A stretch of DNA of 64,000 bases, taken from assembly GCA_036898135.1 (NCBI GenBank), contig CM072523.1, forward strand, positions 37,280,781 to 37,344,780. The letters are read 5' to 3'. Position numbers and translations under genes: made by a program. The notes beneath the pieces are model-generated. The model was not told the DNA's origin. It was given only the letters and a program-made list of their open reading frames with translations, and did not search any database. The number at the start of each line of letters is the position of its first letter. Positions within the stretch are counted from its first letter, which is position 1. The stretch comes from Oncomelania hupensis (Eukaryota; Mollusca; Gastropoda; Littorinimorpha; Pomatiopsidae). Below, one piece after another: positions 19,929 through 30,281 of this stretch.

Positions 19929-20139
19929 GTAAATGAACACCCTTCTGTTTCATCGTGATATATTTATATTATTGTTGAAATTATGTTTGTGGAATTTGCT
20001 ATGCATAAATGTGAATTGTTAATCCGAATTTGCGTGACCACGTGGAAGAGCCTACCACGAGGCGAAACACGACCGGTTGCGCCGCCATGTTGTATCCCGT
20101 ACGGAACCACTGTTGTTTAACTTATATGTATGTTTGCAG
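19929..20139 (+). other. Candidate intron inside the LTR
   Basis: The donor ACAG|GTAAAT and acceptor TATGTTTGCAG|ACC bound 211 bp. Both are kept at the same places in solo LTR 2 (3489-3695, 207 bp) despite divergence elsewhere. No transcript evidence is available here. Confidence 0.4.
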
Positions 20140-20300
20140 ACCAGTGGCTGTACCACTGAATGTTTATAATATTAGTAATTCTGTATGTGTATAGTTAGCC
20201 ACGATTGATATTTATGTATGTATAGGAATTTAGAGTGAGATTCCAGTGGAACCCGGAAGTAGCAGAATGTTCGTCGCTTATGTATAGAGATGTGGAGCTA

Positions 20301-20376
20301 TCACTGAGGGCTACTTGGCTTTCAGTGAGACGCTCTGCACAAACCGATTATTCAGGGTTGTGCAGAATTTCGTCTC
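20301..20376 (+). other. Two adjacent stem-loops conserved in the LTR family
   Basis: TCACTGA (20301) pairs with TCAGTGA (20322). GAGACG..TCTGCACAA (20327) pairs with TTGTGCAGA...CGTCTC (to 20376). Both pairings are preserved in solo LTR 2 (about 3860-3935). Confidence 0.55.
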
Positions 20377-21092
20377 TTATATTACAGACGGGCAGGCGAG
20401 CTATCCCGAGCTATCCCGAGCTATCCTGTGAACCCCACTCCACAGAAACAAGTTGGTTGAGGAGACTCGACCGCACAAGTCGGAAGGAGCTACCTTGAAA
20501 AACACCCTATCAGACCCCACAGCGTGGCAAGGGAACCCAACTACACAACGACACAGGTGGACCAGAAGCTACCTCACAGAAGGACTTCGACCGCACCACC
20601 CGCCAGTTAAGTGTGTTATCCCAAGTGCACTTAAACTGATCATATCAGGACCACAGTAGTCCAACTCTTCATAAACTGTAAAAAGGACCACAGTAGTCCA
20701 AATCTACATGAGATATAAGAGCAAGTGCCCGAGGAAGAAATAACAGCTGCATAGACTATCAGCGATCGAACTATTAGCATTGAAAGAGACTTTTTAAGTT
20801 AGATTAGTACTTAGAGAATCTTGTATAGAGTAGAAGAAATAAATGTGTGATTTTAACTGTTATCAAGTGGCTGGACTACATATGATTCATAGCCGTGTGA
20901 AAGCTAGTGTGACAGTATTCTTTTACCATTTTTCTATCTATTTCTGTACCCCAACCTTAACACAGAACGAGCTAAACAAATAAATTTATTAAAGTAATTC
21001 ATAGGGTGACTTACTAGCAGTTCCCACCGAATAAACGTGAGGGTCCATAATTCCATTGTGCAGAGCCCATAAACCCCACGTGACACTTTAAT

Positions 21093-21110
21093 TGGCGAGC
21101 CTAGCTAGGA
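21093..21110 (+). promoter_or_regulatory. Primer binding site of the outer element
   Basis: TGGCGAGCCTAGC begins 7 bases after the LTR end. TGG is complementary to the tRNA 3' CCA. The tRNA species is not assigned. The inner element has TGGCGACCCCGACGAG at the equivalent place. Confidence 0.7.
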
Positions 21111-21453
21111 TCTGTGTATAATAGGAATTGGGTATAATCGGACCTAAGTACAATAAAATTAGATAACAGTAGGAGTAGTAGAATAACTTAGAATAGTGGT
21201 AACAAGAACTGATCAGTTGGGTGCACTGTTCTTTAGTTAAAAACTTTTTTGCTTCAATTATTTTTGTGCCTGTATGTTGCATTGTTCTTTTGCAGGTTTT
21301 GCTTAAATAACTGTTGTATGCCATTTGACTCTTGTTTTATTCTATTATTGATTACGAATTTGATTGTCTTTGCATTGTTGTTATTGAATTGCAATATTGC
21401 TAGTGTTTTGGTATTCCACGTGATTCAGAGGTTGTTCATAGACACGTTTGGCA

Positions 21454-24400
21454 ATGTCGGACCCAGTGGCCTTGAGATTGCGCTTCAAGGAATTAGGGGA
21501 AGCTTTACACTTGGCAGGGGGAGACCTAATTGCGTATATCAATGCAGAGGTAGAAAAACAGGAGGCTAAGGCAGAGAGAGCAGCAGAAAGGGAGGCGAAG
21601 AAACTAGCCTTAGAAGCAGAGCAAAAGAAATTAGAATTAGAAGCAGAACAGAAGAAGCTAGCATTAGAAGCAGAGGAGAAGAAATTAGAAGCAGAGCAAA
21701 AGAAAGCAGAGTTAGAAGTAGAACAAAAGAAGGCAGCATTAGCAGCAGAGAGAGAAGCAGAAGTTAGGAGATGGGAGTATGAGAGGGCAGAAAAAGAAAA
21801 GGAGAGGGCAGAAAAAGAAAAAGAGCGGGCAGAAAAAGAAAAAGAGAGGGAAGAAAAGGAAAAAGAAAGACAGCATGAGTTAGAGCTAAGAAGATTGGGA
21901 TCAGGAGCTTCAAGTTCTTCCTCAACCCCTCCCCACTCAGATCAGCTAGATGTAGCCCCCAACCCCGTACAAGGAATGTCATTTCCACTGGGAACATTCA
22001 ATGAGAGAGAAGAAGGTCTAGATCTCTATCTGACTAGGTTTGAGCGTCTAGCAACAGAGTATAAACTAGATCCCACTCATTGGTCTTTTAAGCTTAGTCA
22101 AGGGCTTAGAGGAAAGGCTTATGACATCTACAGTAAGCTACCGACTGACAGAGTGACTGACTATCACAAAGTAAAAGAGGCACTCCTAACGGGATTCGAA
22201 CTAACAGGAGAATGCTACCGGCAAAAATTCCGCACCAATCGGAGAGTGAAAGGAGAGAGCTATGCGCAGTTCGCGGATCGGTTGTCCACAACGCTGGATA
22301 AGTGGATTAGCCAGTCAGCCACGGCTAAAACGTATGATGGACTGACAGAACTGTTAGTATGGGAACAGCTACGGGAAACCATGACCCCCGAGCTGAGAAC
22401 ATTCTCAGTAGAGCAGGGCGCGGAAAGACTGGAAGATCTGGTCAAGGTCGCAGATAGGTACGTGGCCGCCCACGGAGAAGCCAAGAGCTTCAGGCGAGAC
22501 CTAAAGCCTAACGGGAAAGAGGCACAGAAACGAAGCCCTAACCGGGAAGAGCGCACCGCGAATAAGCCGAATAACCCCAGACCTGGGCAAAATAAAGGAC
22601 CCAACGCGGAATTCGGGAAAAGAGGTCCCGCAGAACAGAGACGGTATTGTTCGTTCTGCAACAGAAACAATCACTCCACCGCAGAATGTTTCAAGTTGGC
22701 CGCACAACGTAGGGAAGAGCGCGAAAGCCGGCCAGCGCACAGAGTTCTAACTCAAAGCAGCGGTAACAAACCACACACGATCGGAGATCACCCATCGGTG
22801 ACAGACACGGTCAAGGTCAACGGAAAAGAAGCGAACTGTCTGTATGACACAGGTCTATCATACGACGCGATAGTTAGCGAATCTCTTGTATCGCGCGCGG
22901 ACTTGACAGACAAGACAGTCGACTTACAAGGAGCAGACTTGACGAAACCGACGACTACTTGCCCAATAGCTTGGATAGAAGTAGAGAGTAGGTACGTCAC
23001 AGGACGAATCCAAGCAGCTGTTTTACAGAAACCCCTGTATGATCTAGTGCTAGGTTGTAGGTATGTGTTCTTAGGCACGCCCCCCAAAACTGTAGAGATA
23101 GCTGCAGTGCAAACCAGGGCCCAAGCTAAAACCCAACCACCCCAGCCCGAGTTCGCTCCGAATCCAGGACTCGAAGAGATCAAAACAGCACAGAAAGAAG
23201 ACACCTCGATAGCGAAGTGCTTCCAGAAGCTACCCAAGGCGCACACACCCCCGCACAAGGGAGACTTCTACATGGAAGAGGGAGTTCTACATCGACAAGG
23301 AGATGGAGATCACACCCAACTAGTACTACCAGCCACCCTTCGAGCCCAAGTACTAGAACTAGGCCACAGCATGCCACTCAGCGGACACATGGGAATTGGA
23401 GCCACAGTGCAGAGAATCAGCGCACACTACTATTGGCCAGGAATCACGGAGGATGTTAAGCGCTACGTGAAATCTTGCCACCAATGTCAACGATATTCCC
23501 CGCGACATCATACCGTACCAGTTACCTTAGGACCATCGGTAGTAGTCGGCGTACCATTCCAGCAAGTCTCAGTAGACATAGTGGGACCACTGCCCAGGAC
23601 CAAGAAGCGGAACAGATTTCTACTCACACTCGTCGACGCATGTACGATGTGGTGCGAAGCAGTCCCGTTGCCAGCGATCGACACCAAGAAGATTGCAGAT
23701 GCACTCATCGCCATCTTTACCAGAGTCGGATTCCCGGACAGCATTAGAACGGACAACGGATCTCAGTTCACCGGCCGCCTGATGCAAGACGTGTTCGAGT
23801 TGATACAAGTTCATCACATTCGCACACCACCATATCACCCCGCCAGCAACGGACAAGTAGAAAGACTGAATGGAACCCTTCTCACCATACTCAGGAAAGT
23901 CGCCGACGACAATCCAGAAGCGTGGGACACCTACGTGAATGCGGCACTGTTCGCATACAGAGAAACGCCCCATGCAGCCACAGGCTACACCCCGTCAACA
24001 TTGCTATTCGGCAGACCGCTAGCAGGACCGCTAGAAGCCCTACGCAGAAGTTGGACGGAAGCCAAGATAGACGACACACCAAGAGGTGCCACCAAGTACG
24101 TCGCAGACCTGCAGGAAACCCTCAAAGCAACGTGGAAGAAAGCTGGTGAAGCACTGAAGAAGGCAAGAGCCCGTCAGGCGAAGTACTACAACCGCCACGC
24201 GAAGGACCGAGAACTGCAAGTCGGCGATCAAGTGCTACTCTTACTTCCAAGTGGAACCAACAAGCTGGACATCGCTTGGAGAGGACCGTACCGGGTGACT
24301 GCCAAGAAATCCAAGACGGTCTACCAAGTAGAGGTGAACGGGAGAGCCCGGTACCACCACATCAATCTCCTCAAGAAATACACGGACAGACCAGCGACCC

Positions 24401-24458
24401 CCAGCACTCACAACTTGTTAGCCATCGCCATCGCGGAAGAAGGAGAAAGCATGGAGAC
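21454..24458 (+). CDS. Outer element gag-protease-integrase, first part of a single gag-pol frame
   Basis: The first ATG in context is at 21454 (MSDPVALRLRFKELGEAL). Residues about 36-150 form a highly charged helix (KEKERAEKEKERAE repeats). A Gag capsid-like region follows (about 175-360; YLTRFERLATEYKL). The zinc knuckle CX2CX4HX4C starts at residue 399. The aspartic protease motif LYDTG has its D at 465. Integrase has its zinc domain around residues 640-690 (GHSMPLSGH, CHQC) and a D,D(35)E core at residues 708, 767 and 803. The GPY-type C-terminal module is near residue 950 (WRGPYRV). The frame is cut at codon 1002 by the nested element and resumes at 32987 with no frame change after in-silico removal of 8,528 bp. 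The Gypsy-type polyprotein acts in virus-like particles and in the nucleus, for capsid assembly and integration. The protein reads on into LTR sequence and a stop at 24499. Confidence 0.93.
24454..24458. repeat. Target-site duplication GAGAC, left copy of the nested element
   Basis: Matches GAGAC at 32982-32986. The pre-insertion sequence would read AGCATGGAGACCAATGCAG. Confidence 0.95.
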
Positions 24459-26097
24459 TGTCACGAAGAAAGGGATTTGGGGGAAGGGGGTAAGCTCTTA
24501 ATCTCTAGCGCTGTGTTGTCTCCTTTGATAGACTAACGTGCGATGACATTCCAGAGATTAAAGCAAGGCCAAATTAATAAGTGATAAATAGAGTAAAGAC
24601 GAGAAGGAAAAGTAAATGTACTAGTTAAGAAATTCACAGTCAAAGGCCAGTCAAGGGAATTGCAATTTCTGTAACTATCTACTTTTAATAATTGAAAAGG
24701 GAGAGTCTAGGTCAAATTGTTCTATAGTGATTCATTGGCGTGGCGTCTCTAGTACTGAGTAGTCCGGTGATATTCGGGAAAGTCAATCTTATGGGTACTA
24801 GAGCTATCGTAGACTGATCACATCACAGGGTGAGAGAGTATCTGTATGGGGGCCAGAGTTTCTGTGATAATCTGGCGAGAGGGGGGGGTCTCTCAGGCTT
24901 AGGCACTTAGCTGTGGACTGCAGTGCGGCGATTTGTCCAGGATCCTCTGGATGGCTTGCCAGTGATGGTGCAAGCGTGGTTGGAAAGATGCAGGTCAGTG
25001 GTCACGCGGGGATGACTCACGGATCACGAGTGCTAGTGGTGTTGTTGTGTTGTGGTACAGGCGTTGAACTTGGCTTACGTGGCTAGCCGGTTCAGAAATT
25101 GCGAAGTCCCAAATCACGCGTCTCATTGACCTCCCGGGTTGTTGGGGGCCTGCAGCGGGTCAGCGATTGGGAGATGATACCAGTCCGGGGCGATGCGTCC
25201 GGCACAGGAACCCGTCTGCAACGTGTACAGACGCTGTATCAGCTGGGGATAGGGATAATGCGAATTCCGGGCCTGTTGTACAGTCACCCTTCTCAGAATT
25301 CAAATTGGTGTGACCGGTCAAGAGTTGAATCAGTGCACATACCAACAGTCAAACAATGCTACTAGATTTACTGGGCCAAAGTGGAGGTTACTGGCAGCCA
25401 CTAGTAAAAGTACATTCGGCGCATTTAGGATGGGGATGGCAACAGGGCGAATATTTATACATCGGGAGGCATGGGGGAAAGCAATAATAGGGGTACAGGA
25501 CAAATGGGTTGTAGGTCTGGGCCGTACTTGGGATTCTAATCTATAGGGAGGGGGGTAGCATGGCATGGGATATTTATACATGGGGCAACGGAGTATACAA
25601 GCATAAATTCAAACACGTCATGAGTTATGTACAAGGTAGAAAGTATGTGCAAGGGAGAAAACACAAGTCATAGCAATACATCAAAGCAAAATTATAAACA
25701 TGGACATACATACCGACAGGACGCATGAACATGACGGCGAACGACAGGTGATGGGGTTGCTATATGACAACGAGTAAATTCCCTCTCTTACCTTGGTTTA
25801 AGACGGGTGGAAGCACAAGGATACTGACGAAACTCAGAGGTCGCTCGGTGATGGCGGCGTGGATTCGAACAGGTTGTGACTTCGAGGCAGGGAAGTTAGC
25901 ATCTGACACTAAGCCTTGGTCAGTAGCAGACTTTAGGCGATCCTGGGGGCGGGGCTTAAGAGACTGTGCGAGCCTGCTAGGTAGTGATGGCTGGTCAAGA
26001 GGAATGATGGCTGGTTTGAAGCGATCGTCGCTGGCTGTGCGGGGTGGTCGGATGGTTGCAGCCGGGCCTCAGGGGTGCAATTGTCCGCCTCGTCACA
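24459..26097 (-). repeat. 3' LTR of the inner element
   Basis: On the plus strand TGTCACGAAG...CCTCGTCACA, 1,639 bp. On its own strand it begins TGTGACGAGG and ends CTTCGTGACA, like solo LTR 1. Short open frames in it are duplicated exactly in the other LTR and have no domain. Confidence 0.95.
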
Positions 26098-26112
26098 GAG
26101 GCCCCCCCAAGG
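26098..26112 (-). promoter_or_regulatory. Polypurine tract of the inner element
   Basis: On the minus strand CCTTGGGGGGGCCTC lies immediately before the 3' LTR, the position of the plus-strand primer. Confidence 0.65.
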
Positions 26113-26280
26113 AAAAAGGCGAGGACGTAGGACTCGACGAAGGCGCGGCCAATCAGCTCTGAGGTCGGCTGCCGGGTGCGACGATGGGTTGTGATGATCC
26201 GGGTGATGCGGGGCGATGCAGGGTTCCGGGTACGGTGGCGGATGCCCAAGGCTGGGGTCCGCGGGGCTGCCGGGTTTCGG

Positions 26281-28929
26281 CTACGGTGAGTGGGCGGCGG
26301 CAGGAATGAAGGCTGGGGCGTCGGCCCTCAGGGGCGACTCGATGGAGTCGGTGGCGGGGTGACGGCTGAGGAAGTCTGCGCCGTGGTTGTCTTTTCCAGG
26401 GATGTGTTCCAGCTGGAAAGAGTATGCCTGGAGCAGCAGAGCCCACCTCATTAGCCGGGCGTTGAGCGATTTGGATGTCGCCAGGAAGGAGAGCGGCTGA
26501 TGATCCACTTGGACTGTAAAGTGCGAACCGTAGAGATACAGTTGGAACTTCTGGACTGCCCAGACGAGGGCGAGACACTCCTTCTCCGAGGTGGCGTAGT
26601 TTTGTTCGGCCGGCTTGAGTTTCCGGCTGGCGTACGCGACGGGGAAGAGCGTCGGGGCGTCCGAGGAGTCCCGTTGGAGCAGAACGGCTCCGAGGCCTAC
26701 GTCGCTGGCGTCTGTGCGCAGGACGAAGGGTTGTCCGTGGTTGGGGAGTCGTAGGACTGGCTGGGACGTCAGCTTGTCCTGGAGCTCCTGGAAGGCAGCT
26801 TCGCATTGCGGGGTCCAGATGACTCGGTCCGGTGCGGTTTTCCGGGTCAGGCTTGATAGTGGCGCGGCGATCCCGTTGTAGCCGGGTACAAACTTCTGAT
26901 AGAAGCCACTCAGTCCCAGGAAGGACTGAACATCTTTCTTGGTCTTGGGGCGTGGCGCGTCTCGAAGGCGCTGGACGGTCTTTTCCAGAGGCCGGAGCTG
27001 TCCACGGCTGATGGTGTGGCCAAGAAATTCCAGCTCTTGATAGCCGAACTGGCATTTGGTCGGCCGGGCAGTAAGGCCAGCTTCTCTGAGGCGGCGCAAG
27101 AGTTGGCGCACCACTCGCAGGTGCTCCTCCCATGTCTCCGTTGCGACGAGTATGTCGTCCATAAAAGAGTGTATGAACGGACAGTGGAGGGGGTCCAACA
27201 GCTTCCGCATCATCGTGCTGAAAATACTTGGGGCATTGTGCAGACCAAACGGCAGAACGTTGAATTCGTAGTGGCCGTCCATCGTGCTGAAGGCTAGGTA
27301 CTGGCGGGATGAAGGGTGCACGGGAATGTGATAAAAGCCTTTGCTCAGATCCACCCTGGAGAAGTATCGGGCGGATTGTAGCTTTGCGAACAAGTCCGTG
27401 GGGTCGGATAGGGGTCCGGGCACGAACTGGGTTACAAGGTTCAACTGCCGGAAGTCGATACAGAGGCGATGTTCTCCGCTGGGCTTCCGTGATAGAACTA
27501 TTCCTGCGCTGTAGGGGGAACGGGAGGGAGCGATGACTCCGGCTTGTAGCAGAGCCTCTACTTCCGTTCTTACTACTTGCTGCTGGGAAAGTGGGACGGG
27601 GTACGGTTTCTGGCGGACGGGAGTGGGGTCCGTCAGGGTTAGTCGGACTTCTTCTAGGTCCGTCCTCCCAGGAATGTCGGTGAGGACTTCCCTGTGTTCT
27701 GCTACGATGGCGCGTAGCTGGTGTTGCTGGCCGGCGGGAAGTGAGGGGTCCAGAGAGACGTCCCGGAAGGATTCCTTCCCTTTTAGTGGAAATTCGGCGA
27801 CGCCGGTCTCTGTGCCATCCACTTCGACGGCCAGCGCGACCGTGAGTAGTGAGTGGGAGTCTGGGGCGGGTGCAGGTTGCTCCAGGTACCGCTTGAGCAG
27901 ATTGATGTGGTGGGTCCTGGGTTTTCCGCCTACCTCGATGCGGTAGGTGGTGCGCGAGAGCTTCTCGAGCACCGGGTAGGGTCCCTGCCAAGCTATGTCT
28001 AGCTTGTTCGTGCCGCTGGGGAGAAGCAGTAGGACTTGGTCTCCTACCTGTAGCTCTCGGTCCCGGGCGCGGCGGTTGTGGTAGCGGGCTTGTCGCTCTC
28101 TCGCCTTCTTCAGGTTGGCGGAGGCGGCTTTCCATGTTGCCTTGAGGGTTTCTTGTAGCTTCGTGACGTATTTTGTAGCGTCGACCGGTGCCTCGTCCAG
28201 TTTGGCGTCGGTCCAGCTACGTCGTAAGGCGGCTAGAGGTCCGGAAAGGGGTCTTCCGAAAAGCAGCGTGGAAGGCGTGTATCCGGTGGAGGTGTGCGGG
28301 GTCTCTCGATACGCGAAGAGCGCTGACGCGACGTATGTGTCCCACGCTTCCGGCTGTTCGTCGGCGATCTTGCGGATAATCGAGATAAGTGTCCCGTTTA
28401 GGCGCTCGACCTGTCCGTTGCTAGCGGGGTGGTAGGGTGGAGTCCGGATATGGCGGATGCGGAGTAGTTGAAAAACCTCCTGCATAAGTTTTCCGGTGAA
28501 CTGGGACCCGTTGTCGGTCAGGATGTTGTCCGGGAATCCGACTCGAGTGAATATGGTGACGAGCGCGTCGGCGACTCGGGCGGCGTCGATCTTCGGTAGA
28601 GGAACGGCTTCGCACCACATCGAGCAGGCGTCGACGAGGGTTAGTAGGTACTGGTTCCGCTTCTTGGTCCGCGGGAGGGGTCCTACAATGTCAACAGCCA
28701 CTCGCTGGAAGGGCGTTCCGACAACGACGGTGGGGCTGATAGTGACCGGGACGGTGTGATGGCGGGGCGAGTATCGCTGGCACTGGCTACAGGACTTGAC
28801 GTAGCGCTTCACGTCATCGGTCATCCCGGGCCAGTGGTATTGAGCGCTGATGCGTAGAGTGGTCGCTCCTATGCCCATATGTCCGCTTAGGGGCATGCTA
28901 TGGCCAAGCTCCAGGACTTGGGGCGAAGT
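26281..28929 (-). CDS. Inner element integrase - reverse transcriptase - RNase H
   Basis: The real part of this frame starts near 28929 (QVLELGHSMPLSGHMG); upstream the same frame is out of register with gag. It runs about 880 residues to a TAG at 26281. In order: integrase zinc domain (CSQC), DDE core (VDIVGP, TDNGSQF, NGQVERLN at about 28690, 28510 and 28405), the GPY module, RT with FMDDILVAT (DD codons at 27154-27159), and RNase H (TDASDVGLGAV; SEKE; VDHQPL). All catalytic motifs I can check are present. The enzyme would copy the element RNA into DNA, remove the RNA and insert the product. There is no stop between integrase and RT, so they are one precursor. Confidence 0.93.
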   Translation of the reverse strand, partial: TSPQVLELGHSMPLSGHMGIGATTLRISAQYHWPGMTDDVKRYVKSCSQCQRYSPRHHTVPVTISPTVVVGTPFQRVAVDIVGPLPRTKKRNQYLLTLVDACSMWCEAVPLPKIDAARVADALVTIFTRVGFPDNILTDNGSQFTGKLMQEVFQLLRIRHIRTPPYHPASNGQVERLNGTLISIIRKIADEQPEAWDTYVASALFAYRETPHTSTGYTPSTLLFGRPLSGPLAALRRSWTDAKLDEAPVDATKYVTKLQETLKATWKAASANLKKARERQARYHNRRARDRELQVGDQVLLLLPSGTNKLDIAWQGPYPVLEKLSRTTYRIEVGGKPRTHHINLLKRYLEQPAPAPDSHSLLTVALAVEVDGTETGVAEFPLKGKESFRDVSLDPSLPAGQQHQLRAIVAEHREVLTDIPGRTDLEEVRLTLTDPTPVRQKPYPVPLSQQQVVRTEVEALLQAGVIAPSRSPYSAGIVLSRKPSGEHRLCIDFRQLNLVTQFVPGPLSDPTDLFAKLQSARYFSRVDLSKGFYHIPVHPSSRQYLAFSTMDGHYEFNVLPFGLHNAPSIFSTMMRKLLDPLHCPFIHSFMDDILVATETWEEHLRVVRQLLRRLREAGLTARPTKCQFGYQELEFLGHTISRGQLRPLEKTVQRLRDAPRPKTKKDVQSFLGLSGFYQKFVPGYNGIAAPLSSLTRKTAPDRVIWTPQCEAAFQELQDKLTSQPVLRLPNHGQPFVLRTDASDVGLGAVLLQRDSSDAPTLFPVAYASRKLKPAEQNYATSEKECLALVWAVQKFQLYLYGSHFTVQVDHQPLSFLATSKSLNARLMRWALLLQAYSFQLEHIPGKDNHGADFLSRHPATDSIESPLRADAPAFIPAAAHSP

Positions 28930-30281
28930 GTCGCAGGCACGACTAGTTGAGTATGGTCGTCCTTCTGGCGGAAGAGGAGTCCGTCTTCGACGAAAAAGTC
29001 CCCGGACTTGGGTGGAGTGCGTGCGGCGGGAAGCTTTCCGTAGCACTTGCGGAGGGTGACGTCGCTTTCTTGGGCCTTCCGGATCTGTTCCGGCATCTGG
29101 TTGGGTATCGGGGGTGGAGTCGCGGCTGTTTTCGCCTGTGCGCGCGTCTGGACGGCGGCCATCGATTCCACAGGCTGGGGCGGCATCCCCAAGAAAACGT
29201 ATCGGCATCCTAAAATTAAGTCGTACAGGGGCTGGTCCATTACTGCAGCTTGAATGGTCCCCGTTACGTATCGGCTGGTGACTTGGATCCGGGCTATAGG
29301 GAGCGTGGTGCTGGGTTGGGACGCGTCGGCCAACTTCAGGGTGATAGTCTCGCCGGTCAGGTCTTGTTCCCTGATGAGCGAGCGGCGGACGACGGCGTCG
29401 AAGGTAAGTCCAGTGTCGTAAAGACAGTGGGCTGGGCGATCGTTGACTGTCACTTGCTCGGTGACGGCCGGTCGATCGGCGGGAGTAGCGACGGGGGTGA
29501 CAGGGGTCCCGTCGGGGGTAACTTGGCGTAGGGCTAGTACGGTACCTTGTTTGCGACGCTGGTCGCTGATGCGTCGAAAACATTTCTCCCGGGTGTGTCC
29601 TCTGCGTTGGCAGTAGCCGCAGTAGAGCTCTGTGCTCCGCTTCCCTGGCTCTGCTGTGAGGGTTGGGCGTCCTTTGGGCGGCGGTGGACGGTGGTTCGCC
29701 GGCGGGACTGGCCGGCGAGGCGGGTGGCGGGTATCTGGCGACGAGGGTGCGGGGGGATCACGGCGAGGCTGTCTGTCGTCGGGATGGGCGGTGAGGTATC
29801 GATCCGCGACGATGATCAAGTCTTCAAGGCGAGCGGCGCCTTGTTCGGCGGCGAATGTCCGGAGTTCCGCCGGCATTGTGCCTCGGAGTTGCTCGGCGAG
29901 CATCAACTCTAGTAATCCGTCATAGGTCCTGGGTTCGTCCGTTTGCTCAATCCATTTATCCCGTAGCGTAGCTAGACGGTCGGCAAACTGCGTGAACTTC
30001 TCCCCTCTCTCTCTCCGGGAGTTCCGGAAACTCTTGCGATAGTGCTCACCTGAGAGCTCAAAGCCATGTAGTAGGGCTCTCTTGAGGGCGGGATAGTCTC
30101 CCTCCTCGGAAGTCGGTGTCTTGGCCAGAATCTCATAAGCCTTTCCCTTGAGGCCATGACTGAGCTTGCGATACCAGAACTGGGGGTCAAGACCGTTTTC
30201 TCTCGCGACTCGCTCGAATCGGGCGAGATAGACTTCAACTGTTTCGTCCCGTTCGACGAATGGGTCCAGGGGGAAGTTCAT
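28887..30281 (-). CDS. Inner element Gag capsid-nucleocapsid and protease
   Basis: This frame begins at MNFPLDPFVERDE, matching MSFPLGTFNEREE of the outer Gag, so the ATG here is internal to a longer Gag rather than a true start. It contains the capsid-like region (FERVARENGLDPQFWYRKLS), a proline-rich linker, a zinc knuckle CX2CX4HX4C (YCGYCQRRGHTREKC) and a protease site LYDTGLTFDAV. It stops at 28887 after the frame is lost near 28922, where one base is missing relative to the outer element (CTTCGCCCC versus CTTCGAGCCC). Expression of the downstream pol would need a frameshift. Confidence 0.9.
   Translation of the reverse strand: MNFPLDPFVERDETVEVYLARFERVARENGLDPQFWYRKLSHGLKGKAYEILAKTPTSEEGDYPALKRALLHGFELSGEHYRKSFRNSRRERGEKFTQFADRLATLRDKWIEQTDEPRTYDGLLELMLAEQLRGTMPAELRTFAAEQGAARLEDLIIVADRYLTAHPDDRQPRRDPPAPSSPDTRHPPRRPVPPANHRPPPPKGRPTLTAEPGKRSTELYCGYCQRRGHTREKCFRRISDQRRKQGTVLALRQVTPDGTPVTPVATPADRPAVTEQVTVNDRPAHCLYDTGLTFDAVVRRSLIREQDLTGETITLKLADASQPSTTLPIARIQVTSRYVTGTIQAAVMDQPLYDLILGCRYVFLGMPPQPVESMAAVQTRAQAKTAATPPPIPNQMPEQIRKAQESDVTLRKCYGKLPAARTPPKSGDFFVEDGLLFRQKDDHTQLVVPATLRPKSWSLAIACP

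Larger units (their letters stand above)
19558..21085 (+). repeat. 5' LTR of the outer element
   Basis: TGTAACGAACTGG...CCCACGTGACA, 1,528 bp. It carries CRE TGACGTCA (19688-19695) and CCAAT (19726-19730) in the probable U3. An intron-like GT...AG interval lies at 19929-20139, paired stem-loops at 20301-20376, and AATAAA at 20838, 20979 and 21030. CGAGCTATCC occurs in one more tandem copy than in the 3' LTR (near 20400-20425), which accounts for the 10-bp length difference. Confidence 0.95.

Noticed and set aside
25099..25365. 88-residue frame also present at 31984-32250, identical
   Set aside because: The duplication is explained by the two LTRs, and no domain or start context supports a gene.
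26153..28135. 660-residue minus-strand frame, proline/arginine/serine-rich
   Set aside because: It overlaps the integrase-RT frame on the same strand in another register. It has no domain, and its composition comes from the GC-rich pol codons.
28930..29583. N-terminal extension of the inner pol frame
   Set aside because: It is the +1 shadow of the Gag-protease frame; homology to the outer element starts only at the integrase.
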